DNA of 64,000 nucleotides from positions 32,754 to 96,753 of the forward strand of contig JAJCZJ010000046.1 of assembly GCA_029262455.1 (NCBI GenBank), read 5' to 3'. Numbering within the stretch: the first letter of the stretch is position 1; each line of letters opens with the position of its first letter. The stretch is from Deltaproteobacteria bacterium (lineage in GTDB: Bacteria > Desulfobacterota > Binatia > HRBIN30 > CADEER01). Positions 1-9,713 of the stretch are shown here, piece after piece. Below the pieces are notes generated by a model. It had not been told where the DNA came from. It made no database searches and saw only the letters and a list, made by a program, of their open reading frames with translations. Both the position numbers and the translations under genes were made by a program.

Positions 1-1203
1 AACCCCGTTTGCGTCGACGCTGCCGGCTTCGATCTCGAGAGTTGAGTTGAGCCAAGGATTGGCGGACACGTCCGCTTCTCCCCGCAAGCTCGCGATCAGC
101 TGACTCGCGGGACGCCTGATCGAGAAGGCGCGCACCCCCAACGGCGTCGCGGTCGGCGTACAGGCTCGCGGCGCGCACGAAGTCGGAGTCACTGTCGCCG
201 TGACCGTCGGTGTCTTTGTTCTCGTCGGGGTGTTTGTCTTCGTCGGAATGCGCGTGACGCATGTCGAGCACTCGCAGCGCCCTCCCGGCCACTCAATCTC
301 GTTGGATCCGCAGCGAATCGGCGTGCACTTGAACGGACCACAGGGTGTCGGAGTTGGAGTCGGGGGACTCGTGCGCGTTCGCGTGCGCGTGCGCGTCTTG
401 TTTCTGGTTGCTGTTCTGGTGCGAGTCCGAGTCGCTGTATGCGTTGGGCCAGTCGGCGTCGGAGTAAACGCGACCATCGGGATATCCACGAGAACAGGCG
501 CATCCTCGACTGTAACCACCACAGAATCCCAACAACCAAACTGGTTGCAAGGGCTCCTGCGCGCATCTGCGGTCAGTGTGTATTCCCCGACGGCTACATT
601 GAAAAAACAGAAAGTGGCCCGCAGTCGAATGTCCTCCGGCACCATCGTCATTCGCGCAGGTAGGGTCGAGAGACGAACATTTACACCGTGAGCTACGCCG
701 CCATCTTCACCGGGCACACCGGGTTTCATCGCCGCGCGTCCGCAAATGTAGAAGGGCCCTGGCGGTGTCACAGACGGAGAAGCGACTTGCGTCGGCGTCG
801 GCTCGGAGGTCGCGACCGGCGTAACCGTTGCGCAAAACGAACAGCCATCAACAGGCGAAACGAGGTGCTGCGAGGTCGGACAGGCTTTAGGGGTGAAGCA
901 GCCAGCCGACGTAGGGGTTGGGCTCGGAGACGCGCACTCTTCCGTGTCGGGACAACCCTCGAGAGCGTTTCGCACACACCCCACAAGGTCGTCTACCCGC
1001 AGTGGGCAATTCTGGCAGGCGTCATCTAACGCCGCCTCACATATGCTTCGTGGCGAGAATGCCATCGCGATCCGAGCGGCCCGCACAAGCTCGGCCACTT
1101 GGACGCGCCCATCGCCGTCACAGTCGCATCGACATCGCGCCACGGCCGACTCTGGCGCCGGAAGAAACAATATCAAAAACACGACCGCGACCGCTCTACC
1201 CAT
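1..1203 (-). CDS. Secreted Thr/Pro-rich protein with paired EF-hand/dockerin-like loops (3' end beyond window)
   Basis: The minus frame is open from an ATG at 1203 to base 1, so at least 401 residues are present and the C-terminus lies outside the window. A short hydrophobic signal (VAVVFLILFLPA) is followed at once by a Cys-rich module with the 12-residue EF-hand/dockerin-type loop DCDGDGRVQVAE and a second, degenerate loop ending in DDLVGCVRNALEGC. Long Thr-Pro and Thr-Arg linkers (PTPTGPTHTATRTRTRT) separate Cys-containing segments, as in many extracellular anchored or scaffolding proteins. The same N-terminal module recurs in the protein at 26916-28034. Calcium binding is inferred from the loop residues. 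No enzymatic domain is visible in the part present, so the function is unknown. Confidence 0.8.
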   Translation of the reverse strand, partial: MGRAVAVVFLILFLPAPESAVARCRCDCDGDGRVQVAELVRAARIAMAFSPRSICEAALDDACQNCPLRVDDLVGCVRNALEGCPDTEECASPSPTPTSAGCFTPKACPTSQHLVSPVDGCSFCATVTPVATSEPTPTQVASPSVTPPGPFYICGRAAMKPGVPGEDGGVAHGVNVRLSTLPARMTMVPEDIRLRATFCFFNVAVGEYTLTADARRSPCNQFGCWDSVVVTVEDAPVLVDIPMVAFTPTPTGPTHTATRTRTRTATRNKTRTRTRTRTSPPTPTPTPCGPFKCTPIRCGSNEIEWPGGRCECSTCVTRIPTKTNTPTRTKTPTVTATVTPTSCAPRACTPTATPLGVRAFSIRRPASQLIASLRGEADVSANPWLNSTLEIEAGSVDANGV

Positions 1204-1276
1204 CTCCGCCCCCTACCACTTCGGATGCCAACGATCACTCGTTTGCTGCATCCGATCGGGCATGTCCCGCCACGCG

Positions 1277-1735
1277 TCACTCTTCGGGCGGATAGAGTAC
1301 CGACCGCGGATCTGAGAGGTAGTGCTCGATGAACTCATGAAACGATGCAGCGACGTAGCGATGGCGATCACCGTACGACACCACTACCGGCGACGAGTCT
1401 GGCTGGGCAAGGTGAACAGCAAACGCGTATCCCCAAATGCTGTAGTCGGCGAAAACGTAGCACTGACGTGGATCCGGACCGGCCTTCACCTTTTCCTCGG
1501 CAAAGGTTCGCACCTGATCGAGATGCCACCAGCCGAATAGATCGTCGTCATCCATGCCCAGAGAGCCGCCGGCGGTTCCGTTCACCCACCGGAAGTAGGC
1601 CCTCAGATCTGCCGGCAACGCCACACGGTAACGCTGCTCAAAGGCCGCGAACTCCTCGGCCGTGGCACCTCGCTCGTTGCGAATCCCGCTCTCGGACCAG
1701 AAACGATACAGACCCCGCAGCCATCGGTTCTCCAT
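1277..1735 (-). CDS. SMI1/KNR4 (SUKH-1) family protein
   Basis: This 152-residue protein has the SUKH-1 layout: an N-terminal helix, the segment GATAEEFAAFEQRYRVALP with PADLRAYFRWVNG, a WWHLDQV strand, and a C-terminal segment ending in FHEFIEHYLSD. SUKH proteins often act as immunity proteins to contact-dependent toxins, but they also occur alone with no toxin partner. No toxin gene is adjacent here, so the role stays open. The start at 1735 is preferred over the ATG six bases upstream because a GGGGAGG ribosome-binding site lies about 9 bases before it. Confidence 0.75.
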   Translation of the reverse strand: MENRWLRGLYRFWSESGIRNERGATAEEFAAFEQRYRVALPADLRAYFRWVNGTAGGSLGMDDDDLFGWWHLDQVRTFAEEKVKAGPDPRQCYVFADYSIWGYAFAVHLAQPDSSPVVVSYGDRHRYVAASFHEFIEHYLSDPRSVLYPPEE

Positions 1736-1741
1736 CGACAT

Positions 1742-2118
1742 CGACCTCCCCGGGGCAGGGGCAGTACTACCGGAGCCTCAGCTTGAGAACCTCTTTGTCG
1801 GGTCCACCGTTGAACGCCACAACTCCAGCGAATACAGCTATCATAGGAATACGCTTGCAAAAAAATCTCGCCATTTTCTCCCCACGCGGAGGTTGTGGAG
1901 GGAAATCGTGGACACCTACCGGCCGGGCTGTCAAATACTTTGTCTACAACGAGCCCGCCTGGCTCAATTGCCCCTAGGGTTTTGTGCTTTCAATTTTGGG
2001 GGACCCGTCGGGAACCTGGCCGACTACCGCGCCTTCACATTGCTTGGGGCGCATCGATTCATACGACGCGTCCACCACACACTCGCGCAGCGTCAACGGA
2101 TCGGGGTATAGGGCTGGC
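1742..2118. other. Intergenic region between divergent genes
   Basis: These 377 bases separate the divergent SUKH and LLM-oxidoreductase genes. An A/T-richer patch lies around 1850-1880. The two outward promoters are expected here, but I could not place convincing -35/-10 pairs and see no small gene with a ribosome-binding site. Confidence 0.5.
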
Positions 2119-3375
2119 ATGAGGTTTGGTGTCTTCTACGAGTTGCAACTGCCGCGGCCCTGGGAAGAGGGGGCAGAGCATCGCTTGTTTCACGAAGCTC
2201 TCGACCAGGTCGTGTTGGCCGACAAGCTGGGGATCGACTACGCCTGGGAGGTCGAGCATCACTTCTTGGAAGAGTACTCACACTCGTCGGCACCTGAGGT
2301 GTTCCTGGCGGCGGCAGCCGCGCGAACCACGAACATCCGCTTGGCTCACGGGATCCGGCAGGTCATCGCCAACTACAATCATCCCGCGCGCACGGCCGAG
2401 ACAGTGGCAACCCTGGACCTGATTTCCGACGGCAGAGTGGACTTCGGAATCGGCGAGGGCGCGACGCGCCTCGAGCTCGGTGGCTTCGACATTCCCGCCA
2501 AGCGCAAACGGGCGATGTCCCTCGAGGCGGCAGAACAAATCGCGAACATGATGGTGATGGAGCCTTATCCAGGCTTCGATGGGGAGTCGTTCTCGATGCC
2601 CTGTCGCAACGTGTTGCCCAAGCCGATGCAGAAACCGCACCCGCCGATGTGGATGGCCTGTACCAATCGCGACACAATCAAAGTCGCCGCCCGCAACGGT
2701 CTTGGCGCCCTGGCTTTTTCCTTCATCGATCCGGAAGAAGCGAAAACCTGGAGCGATGTGTACTACGACATCATCCGCAGCGAAGAATGTGTCCCGTTGG
2801 GGCACAGCGTCAACGCCAACCTCGCGGTCGTCTCTTCGTTTTCGATTCACTCGGATCGGCTCGAAGCAATTCGACGCGGCCAAGAGGGTTTCGAATTTTT
2901 CGGCTACGCCCTGCAGTCGCTGGTGACCCGCGATACGATTCCCGGTCACTCGCAGATCTGGGAGAAGTTTCAGGCCGAGCGACAACACGACGACGACGAA
3001 CTACTGCGGTTGGCAGCAACAGGAGATCCCAGCCAATTCGCCCACGCGCCCGGCATCGGGACCCCCGAGGATCTTACAAGGCACCTGAGTGAGCTGCAGA
3101 ACGCCGGCGTCGATCAGGTGATTCTGATGCAGCAGGCTGGGCGAAACCGGCACGAAGACATCTGCGAAGGGCTCGAGCTGTTCGCGAAGACCGTGTTGCC
3201 TGTTCTCGCCGAGGGGCGAGAACAACGCGAAGCGCGCAAGGCCGAACAACTGGCTCCATTTCTCGAAGCCGCGCTAAGCCGCAAACGGACGATGCCGTCA
3301 TTGGCGCAGTCGGAGATCCCGTTGGTTCGCGCCTCCGTGCAGAAGGCGCGGGTGAATCAGGGAAGTGCTACCTGA
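2119..3375 (+). CDS. LLM-class flavin-dependent oxidoreductase (luciferase-like monooxygenase)
   Basis: A 418-residue bacterial luciferase-like (F420/FMN) TIM-barrel protein. It opens with MRFGVFYELQLPRPW, and then shows the family patterns WEVEHHFLEEY, the segment with RLAHGIRQV, the ARTAETVATLDLISDGR helix-strand and GIGEGATRLELGGF. Members oxidise aliphatic or aromatic substrates or use F420; the substrate cannot be told from sequence. The reading frame stays open upstream to 1984, but the family N-terminus begins at the ATG at 2119. The ribosome-binding site is weak. The gene converges on the sugar dehydrogenase gene with a 71-base gap. Confidence 0.85.
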   Translation: MRFGVFYELQLPRPWEEGAEHRLFHEALDQVVLADKLGIDYAWEVEHHFLEEYSHSSAPEVFLAAAAARTTNIRLAHGIRQVIANYNHPARTAETVATLDLISDGRVDFGIGEGATRLELGGFDIPAKRKRAMSLEAAEQIANMMVMEPYPGFDGESFSMPCRNVLPKPMQKPHPPMWMACTNRDTIKVAARNGLGALAFSFIDPEEAKTWSDVYYDIIRSEECVPLGHSVNANLAVVSSFSIHSDRLEAIRRGQEGFEFFGYALQSLVTRDTIPGHSQIWEKFQAERQHDDDELLRLAATGDPSQFAHAPGIGTPEDLTRHLSELQNAGVDQVILMQQAGRNRHEDICEGLELFAKTVLPVLAEGREQREARKAEQLAPFLEAALSRKRTMPSLAQSEIPLVRASVQKARVNQGSAT

Positions 3376-3446
3376 TAGGCGGAAGCAGGGAACCCGAGTC
3401 TTCGCTCCCTTGGACTTGTCGCCCACCCGGCAGCCACCATACACCG

Positions 3447-5222
3447 CTAGCTGGGGACCAAGGCATCGACATTGGCTGCGATCACAGCGTCAGACGGGAT
3501 ACTCGGATCAATGACCCGAAATGCTGGCGGAACGATGAGCTGCAGTCCGGCGAGGTGACGAAAGATATAGACGCCATCGGTGGCCGCTACGACTGCGCCG
3601 TCGCCGTCCACGTCGAGCCCTTCGCCAAGAAAGGAAACCGCCGAAGAGATTTCGCCATCGGGCGGTATCGACGGGTCCAACAACCGGAAGGCCGCAGGAA
3701 CGATCAGCTGGAGCCCGCCGAGCGCGCGAAATACGTAAACTCCATCCGTCGAGGCAAGGACCTGGCCGTTCCCGTCAACATCGAGGGTACCGCCACCGAG
3801 GACGGTTGGGGTCGGGGCGGTTGTCGCCGTCTCGGTCGGGGTTTGTGTCGGCAGGTCTGTCGGCGTCTGCGTCGGGGTACTGCTCGGCGTGTTCGTCGAG
3901 CTCGAAGTGAACGTCGCGGTTGGTGTGTTCGTAGGAGTGGCTGTCGGAGTCGCGGTCGGGGTGTCGGTCGGTGCACTGGTGGGCGTTTCGGTCGGAGTAC
4001 CGGCGGATACCAGCCGATACATGTCGTCACCGACGGCAACATAGAGTTCGCCGTTGACGTCTTCGCCGAAGGTGGTCAGTTCGGTGCCGGCGTCAGCGAC
4101 GACCGGATCGTCCAGCGTACCGACGTCGAGGGCGACGATGTCGCCGGAGCAGTAGTCGCCGAATACGTAGCGCCCGATCAGCTCGGGGATATCGGCGCCG
4201 CGGTACACGAAACCACCGGTGACGGCACAGCCACCGTTGTAGTCGTAAAGAGGATAGGTGAAGCTGTCGCACGCTGGAATGGGCGTCGGACAGTTGCCGA
4301 GTGCGCACGTACCCGGATCGCATTGATCCCCTTCTGCCACAGGCCAACCGTAGTTCTCGCCACCGGTGCTTGCGGCCGCTTGGAAGTTGATCTCCTCACG
4401 TCTCGAGGCGCCGCTTTGGCCGACGTCGCCGATGTACATATCGCCGTTGGCACGATCAAAGGAAAAGCGCCACGGGTTGCGCAGGCCGTAGGCCCAGATC
4501 TCATTTTCGACCGCACCATCGAGGATGAACGGGTTCGTCCCGGGGATTGCATAGTTGCGTGTGGCGTCCATCGGGAAGTCGTCACCATCTACATCGATTC
4601 GCAACATCGCACCGAGAAGGGAGTTGGTCTTCTGCGCATTGCACCCGGACCCAGAAGAATCGCAGCCGCCTCCGCCGTCGCCCATGCCGATGTAGAGATA
4701 CTCGTCTGAACCGAAGACAATCTGACCGCCATTGTGATTGCCGGCAGTCTGATCGATGTCGATCACCGGCGTACCAACGGTATTGGCGATGTTCGGGTTC
4801 CCAGACACCAGGTACCGCGCGACGACGGTATTTCCGCTGTTGTCGATATAGTTAACGTAAAAAAAGCCGTTGGTGTCGTAGTCGGGGTGGAAGGCCATGC
4901 TGAGCAAGCCGCGCTCGTCGCCGGTTGAGAGGACGTCGCCGAAGACGAGCGTCCCGATGTCGAGAAACGCTGTCCCGAGTACGCTCGCGCCGTCGAAGAC
5001 CTCAATGACGCCGATCTTGCGCACGAGAAACAGCCGGTTGTCTCCGGCTACACCGGTGTTGGCAATGTGCACGACCTGATCGTCTACGGTCGCCAGCAGC
5101 TGTAGGTCGACATCCGATGAACCGACGCCGCCGAAGCTCGAATTTACCGTCCAAACGACCAAGACCGACGCTGCAACGGCGGCTATCAGGGAATCTACAA
5201 GGCGCGCGAAAATATTCATCAT
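3447..5222 (-). CDS. Secreted PQQ-dependent sugar dehydrogenase-like (HHIP/sGDH fold) with C-terminal tandem repeat
   Basis: A 591-residue protein with an N-terminal signal segment (SLIAAVAASVLVVWTV) and a six-bladed GSDH/sorbosone dehydrogenase propeller at roughly residues 40-405. Family marks are the segment with HNGGQIVFG, GDGGGGCD, LLGAMLRIDVDG, WAYGLRNPWRFSFD and GYVF-type end strands (RYVFGDYCSGDIVALDV). A Thr-Pro linker of about 60 residues follows. The C-terminus holds two copies of a roughly 50-residue unit (LDVDGNG...DGVYVFRALGGLQL and LDVDGDG...DGVYIFRHLAGLQL), which resembles a dockerin or EF-hand pair. The protein is probably periplasmic or extracellular and oxidises sugars or related alcohols with PQQ and calcium. 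A PQQ-propeller lipoprotein gene diverges from it. Confidence 0.85.
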   Translation of the reverse strand: MMNIFARLVDSLIAAVAASVLVVWTVNSSFGGVGSSDVDLQLLATVDDQVVHIANTGVAGDNRLFLVRKIGVIEVFDGASVLGTAFLDIGTLVFGDVLSTGDERGLLSMAFHPDYDTNGFFYVNYIDNSGNTVVARYLVSGNPNIANTVGTPVIDIDQTAGNHNGGQIVFGSDEYLYIGMGDGGGGCDSSGSGCNAQKTNSLLGAMLRIDVDGDDFPMDATRNYAIPGTNPFILDGAVENEIWAYGLRNPWRFSFDRANGDMYIGDVGQSGASRREEINFQAAASTGGENYGWPVAEGDQCDPGTCALGNCPTPIPACDSFTYPLYDYNGGCAVTGGFVYRGADIPELIGRYVFGDYCSGDIVALDVGTLDDPVVADAGTELTTFGEDVNGELYVAVGDDMYRLVSAGTPTETPTSAPTDTPTATPTATPTNTPTATFTSSSTNTPSSTPTQTPTDLPTQTPTETATTAPTPTVLGGGTLDVDGNGQVLASTDGVYVFRALGGLQLIVPAAFRLLDPSIPPDGEISSAVSFLGEGLDVDGDGAVVAATDGVYIFRHLAGLQLIVPPAFRVIDPSIPSDAVIAANVDALVPS

Positions 5223-5533
5223 CGTTGTCAGTGGTTGCTCGATTCATCTCTAATGTACGTACGCCGCATCAAGGGGGACGCTACACACGCACGGCGATGC
5301 TGGCAACGCCAATTCCCGTTGCTCTAGTGCCGAGTCTGCTGCACTGCACCCGTACGTCCGCATGTTCTGGCACGCGCGTTTGGGGAGCACTCGGGGCGGC
5401 CGGTGTCGCTTCCCGTTGCCGCCGGCTGCGTTCTCTCTGTCCCCTCCCGGGACGCGCGAAGCGGGGTTCCGGGGCAGCTGGGACTCTGGGCAGGATTCTT
5501 GACCAAGCGAGTGTTCGGCTATACGGCGACAGG
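5223..5533. other. Divergent intergenic region
   Basis: These 311 bases lie between the divergent sugar dehydrogenase and PQQ-propeller lipoprotein genes. The plus frame of the lipoprotein is open through it without a stop, but the translation has no recognisable domain, so I read it as untranslated promoter DNA. Confidence 0.5.
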
Positions 5534-7372
5534 ATGCATTCTAGTGACTTTGCCCAACTCGACGCTTCGCTCGCAGCAGATCGTTCCTCGGCTCGGGGCC
5601 TGCGGTCGTATTCCTCGCTCTTAGTCTTCGCTATTGCTGTCGTCGCCGCCGGCTGCGGGAACGACGATAGCGGGGCACTCGCGGACGCCACTCCGACACC
5701 AAAGTCTACCGCAACCTCGGGGTCGGCATCGGAGACGCCGACGCCCGTCGAGCCAACCGAGGTTTCCACCAGCTCGCCCACGCCGATCGAGCCAACGGCT
5801 GTTCCGACCAGCTCTCCCACGGCAGTCGAGCCAACGGCTGTTTCCACCAGCTCACCCACGGCAATCGAGCCAACGGCTGTTCCGACCAGCTCTCCCACGG
5901 CAGTCGCTACGATCGCGTTGCAGATTCCTCCCGAAGTCACACAGCACAGGGCGGACTGGCCGCTGCCGAACCGCGACTACGGCGGCACTCGCGCGACGTT
6001 CGACGCGACCATCGACTCCGACAATGTGACAAACCTCGAGGTCGCCTGGCGCACTTCGATCCCGGAGTCGGGTATATTCGGCAACCTCGCCACGACCCCG
6101 CTGATTCTCGGCGATACTGTCTACGTACAAGCGCTGAGCGCGGCCGTGTTCGCGATCGACTTCGCCACCGGCGAAGTTCTCTGGCGACAGGGACTAGACG
6201 GACTCACCCCTGGCCCAAACGGTCCAGTGGTCGGCTACGGACGCGTATTCGCAACGACTGGCAACGCCCAAGTCGTCGCCCTAGACGCCGACACCGGTGA
6301 ACGAATCTGGTCCACCTCTCTCGGCCGTACCGCGACCGAGGGTATTGATATCCAACCCGTCCTGGTCGACGGAAAAGTTTACGTAAGCACCGTCCCTGTC
6401 ACCATCGCAGGGCAGTTCATCCCCGGCGATCGCGGGATCATCCACGCGCTCGACGCAGAAACGGGCGCGATCGTTTGGTCGTTCGATACGGTGGCTTCCG
6501 ACGACTTGTGGGGACACCCAGAGATCAACAGCGGCGGCGGCGCCTGGTATCCGCCAGCCGTCGACGTCAACAGCGGCACGATCTTCTGGGGTATTGGAAA
6601 CGCCGCGCCGTTCCCAGGCACCGACGGTTTTCCGAACGGATCCAGTCGCCTGGGACCAAACCTTTACATGACCTCGACTGTCGCACTCAGGGCGCGGAGC
6701 GGCGAACTCGCATGGTACAACCAGGTCAAGCCACACGACTTATTTGATCACGACTTTCAGCTCACCATGTTTGGCAAGCTCGACGTCGGCGGCGAGCAAC
6801 AAGACACGGTCATTGGCACGGGCAAGACGGGGACCGTGCACGCGTTCGACCCCAGCGACGGTCAGCAACTCTGGAAAACATCGGTCGGTCTACACTCCAA
6901 CGACGAACTCGAAGCACTTCCGCTCGGCGAGGAGATTCTGGTGAGCCCTGGTCTATTCGGCGGCGTGCTCACGCCGCCGGCGATGGCCGACGGCATCATC
7001 TACGTCGCTGTGCTCAACATGCCCACGCCCTACGAAGCGGATACTACAAACCCGTTCGCATTTTCCGGCCGACTGGAAACGGCAACCGGAGAGATCGTTG
7101 CCATCGACGGAAAAGACGGCGCGATCCTGTGGACCCGGTCGATGCCGGCCGCCGCTTTCGGTGGCGCCACAGTAGTCAACGACCTCGTCTTCACCTCCAC
7201 TTACGACGGTACCATTTATGCACTGCGCCGGTCCGACGGCGAAACCTTGTGGACCGACGAGACCGGCAAGCTGATCAACGGCTGGCCCGCTGTGGCTGGC
7301 GACACGGTGATCTTTCCAATCGGCGGCGGGAATCCAGGCGAAGTCGTGGCTTATCGCCTCGGATCGGACTGA
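5534..7372 (+). CDS. PQQ-binding-like beta-propeller lipoprotein
   Basis: A 612-residue protein. An N-terminal hydrophobic stretch ends in a lipobox (VVAAGCGNDD), so it is probably an outer-membrane or periplasmic lipoprotein. A Ser/Thr/Pro linker of four 13-residue repeats follows, then an eight-bladed PQQ alcohol dehydrogenase-type propeller from about residue 140. Blade motifs are visible: AIDFATGEVLWRQGL, VVALDADTGERIWSTSL, ALDAETGAIVWSF and AIDGKDGAILWTRSM. No haem-binding CxxCH is seen, so any electrons would pass to a separate partner. The start at 5534 is chosen because it places the signal and lipobox correctly; the frame itself is open further upstream. Redox function is inferred from the fold. 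Confidence 0.8.
   Translation: MHSSDFAQLDASLAADRSSARGLRSYSSLLVFAIAVVAAGCGNDDSGALADATPTPKSTATSGSASETPTPVEPTEVSTSSPTPIEPTAVPTSSPTAVEPTAVSTSSPTAIEPTAVPTSSPTAVATIALQIPPEVTQHRADWPLPNRDYGGTRATFDATIDSDNVTNLEVAWRTSIPESGIFGNLATTPLILGDTVYVQALSAAVFAIDFATGEVLWRQGLDGLTPGPNGPVVGYGRVFATTGNAQVVALDADTGERIWSTSLGRTATEGIDIQPVLVDGKVYVSTVPVTIAGQFIPGDRGIIHALDAETGAIVWSFDTVASDDLWGHPEINSGGGAWYPPAVDVNSGTIFWGIGNAAPFPGTDGFPNGSSRLGPNLYMTSTVALRARSGELAWYNQVKPHDLFDHDFQLTMFGKLDVGGEQQDTVIGTGKTGTVHAFDPSDGQQLWKTSVGLHSNDELEALPLGEEILVSPGLFGGVLTPPAMADGIIYVAVLNMPTPYEADTTNPFAFSGRLETATGEIVAIDGKDGAILWTRSMPAAAFGGATVVNDLVFTSTYDGTIYALRRSDGETLWTDETGKLINGWPAVAGDTVIFPIGGGNPGEVVAYRLGSD
5749..5904 (+). repeat. Four 39-bp in-frame tandem repeats
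   Basis: Four consecutive 39-base units begin at 5749, 5788, 5827 and 5866, each starting cgagccaac. They encode 13-residue units of the type EPTAVPTSSPTAV in the linker of the PQQ-propeller lipoprotein. Units 2 and 4 are nearly identical, and units 1 and 3 share the tttcc variant, so the array probably grew by duplication of pairs. Confidence 0.9.
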
Positions 7373-7423
7373 GTTGAGCGCGCCAACGAACCGTCCTACG
7401 AATCGCAAGTCGCAACGCCGGCC

Positions 7424-9628
7424 ATGACGAAAAACGAACCCACGGAACGAGAGCTGTTCGGAACCTTCGGCGGTGTCTTCACACCCTGCACGCTGACGAT
7501 CCTCGGCGTCATCATGTTCCTGCGCTTCGGCCAGGTCGTCGGGCAATCCGGGCTACTCTACGCCTTGTTGATCATCGCCGCGGCCAAGGCGATCACGACC
7601 ATGACGTCGCTATCGCTGTCCGCGATCGCCACCAACACGCGGGTCAAAGGTGGCGGCGCCTACTATCTGATCAGCCGCAGCCTAGGCGTCGAATTCGGTG
7701 GGGCCATCGGCGTGTTCTTCTTTCTCGCGCAGGCAATCTCGGTGGCGATGTACGTCATCGGCTTCACGGAAGCGGTGCTCCACTCGGTACCATTGCTGCG
7801 GCCTTACTCAGTCGAAGTTGCTAGCATCGTCAACCTCGCCACCTTTACCTGCGTGTACATCGGTGCCGGGTGGACGATCCGACTCCAGTACGGAATCCTG
7901 GTCGTCTTGCTGCTGGCGGTGAGCGTGTCTTTTATCGGCGCGGCACAAGCGTTCGACTCATCCATCCTCGCGGCCAACTTGCAGCCCTCATTCACGCCGG
8001 GAGAGGATTTGTTCTCGAACTTCGCCCTCTTCTTCCCGGCAGTCACCGGGATCATGGCCGGGGCCAACATGTCGGGAGACCTCAAAGATCCCGCCAAATC
8101 GATTCCCCGCGGGACGCTTGGCGCGGTTGCGTTCACCGCTCTGATCTACGTGTCCCAGGCGGTCCTCATGGCGGGGTCGCGTGATCGCGTCGAGTTGATT
8201 GCCAATCCTCTGATTCTCAAAGACATCGCGATCGTACCGCTACTCGTCACCGCGGGCGTCCTAGCAGCCACCCTATCCTCCGCGCTCGGGTCGATGATGG
8301 GAGCGCCGCGCATCTTGCAAGCGTTCGCGCGTGACGGCGTGTTTCAGTTTCTGAGCTTTTTCTCCGTTAGCGGCGGCGCCAACAACGAGCCGCGGCGGGC
8401 GACGATGCTCACCTTCCTGATTGCACAAACATGCGTACTGCTCGCCGACCTCAACGCCATCGCTCCGATTATCACCATGTTCTTCATGATCACGTACGGC
8501 ACGCTCAATCTCGCAACCTTCTCCGAATCGATCTCAAAGAACCCGAGCTACCGGCCGACGTTCCGCTACTGCCACTGGTCGGTCTCGTTGCTCGGCGCTG
8601 TTAGCTGTCTCGCCGTCATGTTTCTCATCGACCCGCTGTGGGCGATCGTCTCAATCATCCTCATGGCTCTGTTGCGTTGGTACATCGGCTTTCGCGAGAT
8701 CGAAGCGCGCTGGGGGGATACACGCTCTGGCGTGATCTTCGAAAGACTACGTCTCAGCCTGCTACGCCTCGACGGCGAGTTGGTTCACCCAAAAAACTGG
8801 CGCCCGATTCTGCTCGCTCTCTCCGGCGTCGGCTGGACGCGGCCTCACATTCCCGTCCTCGGCCACTGGCTCACCGCCGGACACGGAATCCTCAGCATCG
8901 CTCAGGTCGTAACCGGCGAGATGGATGACCACGCCGATCGACAAAACGACTACGAGCGCGCCCTGCGCACGTTCATCGCGCGAGAAGACTTAGAGGCGTT
9001 TCCCGCTGTCGTGGTTTCGGATGACCTCGGCACGGGGATCGAGGCACTGATTCAGTGCCACGGCCTCGGCGGCATTCGGCCGAACACGGTGCTCATGGGC
9101 TGGCCGAGCTCGTCCGAACGAGCCGAGGCGTTTGGCACCTCGCTGCGACTCGTGCAACAGCTGCGCCGTAGCCTGGTCGTCGCTCGCTTTGCAGAAACGT
9201 CGGACGACAACGCCGACCCCTGGGAGGTGCCCGCCGGCAGCATCGATATCTGGTGGCGCGGACGCGACAATGGTTCGTTGATGTTACTGCTCGGACACCT
9301 CTTGCGGCAGAATCCAGCATGGAGAGACAATCAGATCCGCCTGATTCGCATGGTCGAAAACGAGGCGGCTCGAGACGACGTGCGCAAGCATCTCACCGAC
9401 CTGGCGGCGACTTCCAGGATCGAGGCCACGCCGGTCGCAATCGTCTCTAACGATGTGCCGCAGACGATCCAGACAGTGTCTGCCGCCGCCTCCATCACGA
9501 TCCTCGGCTTCGAACCCCCGGAAGACGGCACCGAAGAGAAGTTTTTCGCTTCTATCGAAAAGACGGTCGGCAACTTACCGCGTGTACTCCTCATCAAAAG
9601 CGCTGGCGGGATGGAGCTCGAGTCTTAG
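7424..9628 (+). CDS. APC-superfamily permease related to cation-chloride cotransporters
   Basis: A 734-residue protein. Its first about 450 residues form about 12 membrane segments with the APC/SLC12 pattern: GTFGGVFTPCTLTILGVIMF, FLRFGQVVGQSGLL, KGGGAYYLISRSLGVEFGG and MAGANMSGDLKDPAKSIPRG. The last pattern is the hallmark of Na-K-Cl/K-Cl cotransporter relatives. A soluble C-terminal part of about 250 residues resembles the regulatory tail of SLC12 proteins. It may move cations with chloride or amino acids; the substrate is not determined. It lies 51 bases after the PQQ lipoprotein gene and could share its transcript. Confidence 0.8.
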   Translation: MTKNEPTERELFGTFGGVFTPCTLTILGVIMFLRFGQVVGQSGLLYALLIIAAAKAITTMTSLSLSAIATNTRVKGGGAYYLISRSLGVEFGGAIGVFFFLAQAISVAMYVIGFTEAVLHSVPLLRPYSVEVASIVNLATFTCVYIGAGWTIRLQYGILVVLLLAVSVSFIGAAQAFDSSILAANLQPSFTPGEDLFSNFALFFPAVTGIMAGANMSGDLKDPAKSIPRGTLGAVAFTALIYVSQAVLMAGSRDRVELIANPLILKDIAIVPLLVTAGVLAATLSSALGSMMGAPRILQAFARDGVFQFLSFFSVSGGANNEPRRATMLTFLIAQTCVLLADLNAIAPIITMFFMITYGTLNLATFSESISKNPSYRPTFRYCHWSVSLLGAVSCLAVMFLIDPLWAIVSIILMALLRWYIGFREIEARWGDTRSGVIFERLRLSLLRLDGELVHPKNWRPILLALSGVGWTRPHIPVLGHWLTAGHGILSIAQVVTGEMDDHADRQNDYERALRTFIAREDLEAFPAVVVSDDLGTGIEALIQCHGLGGIRPNTVLMGWPSSSERAEAFGTSLRLVQQLRRSLVVARFAETSDDNADPWEVPAGSIDIWWRGRDNGSLMLLLGHLLRQNPAWRDNQIRLIRMVENEAARDDVRKHLTDLAATSRIEATPVAIVSNDVPQTIQTVSAAASITILGFEPPEDGTEEKFFASIEKTVGNLPRVLLIKSAGGMELES

Positions 9629-9713
9629 CAGTCCGCTTGGACGAAACGGGCTCTACTGGCACTGCCGGTCGTCCACGAGTAGGTTCAGCCGTAAGAACGG
9701 GAGCAAACAAGCC

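Noticed and set aside
3555..4709. A 384-residue plus-strand frame opposite the sugar dehydrogenase
   Set aside because: It is the antisense of a clear GSDH-type coding region and has no ribosome-binding site or family motif.
5749..5904. CRISPR-like tandem array
   Set aside because: Units are contiguous without spacers, are in frame and code for a Ser/Thr/Pro linker.
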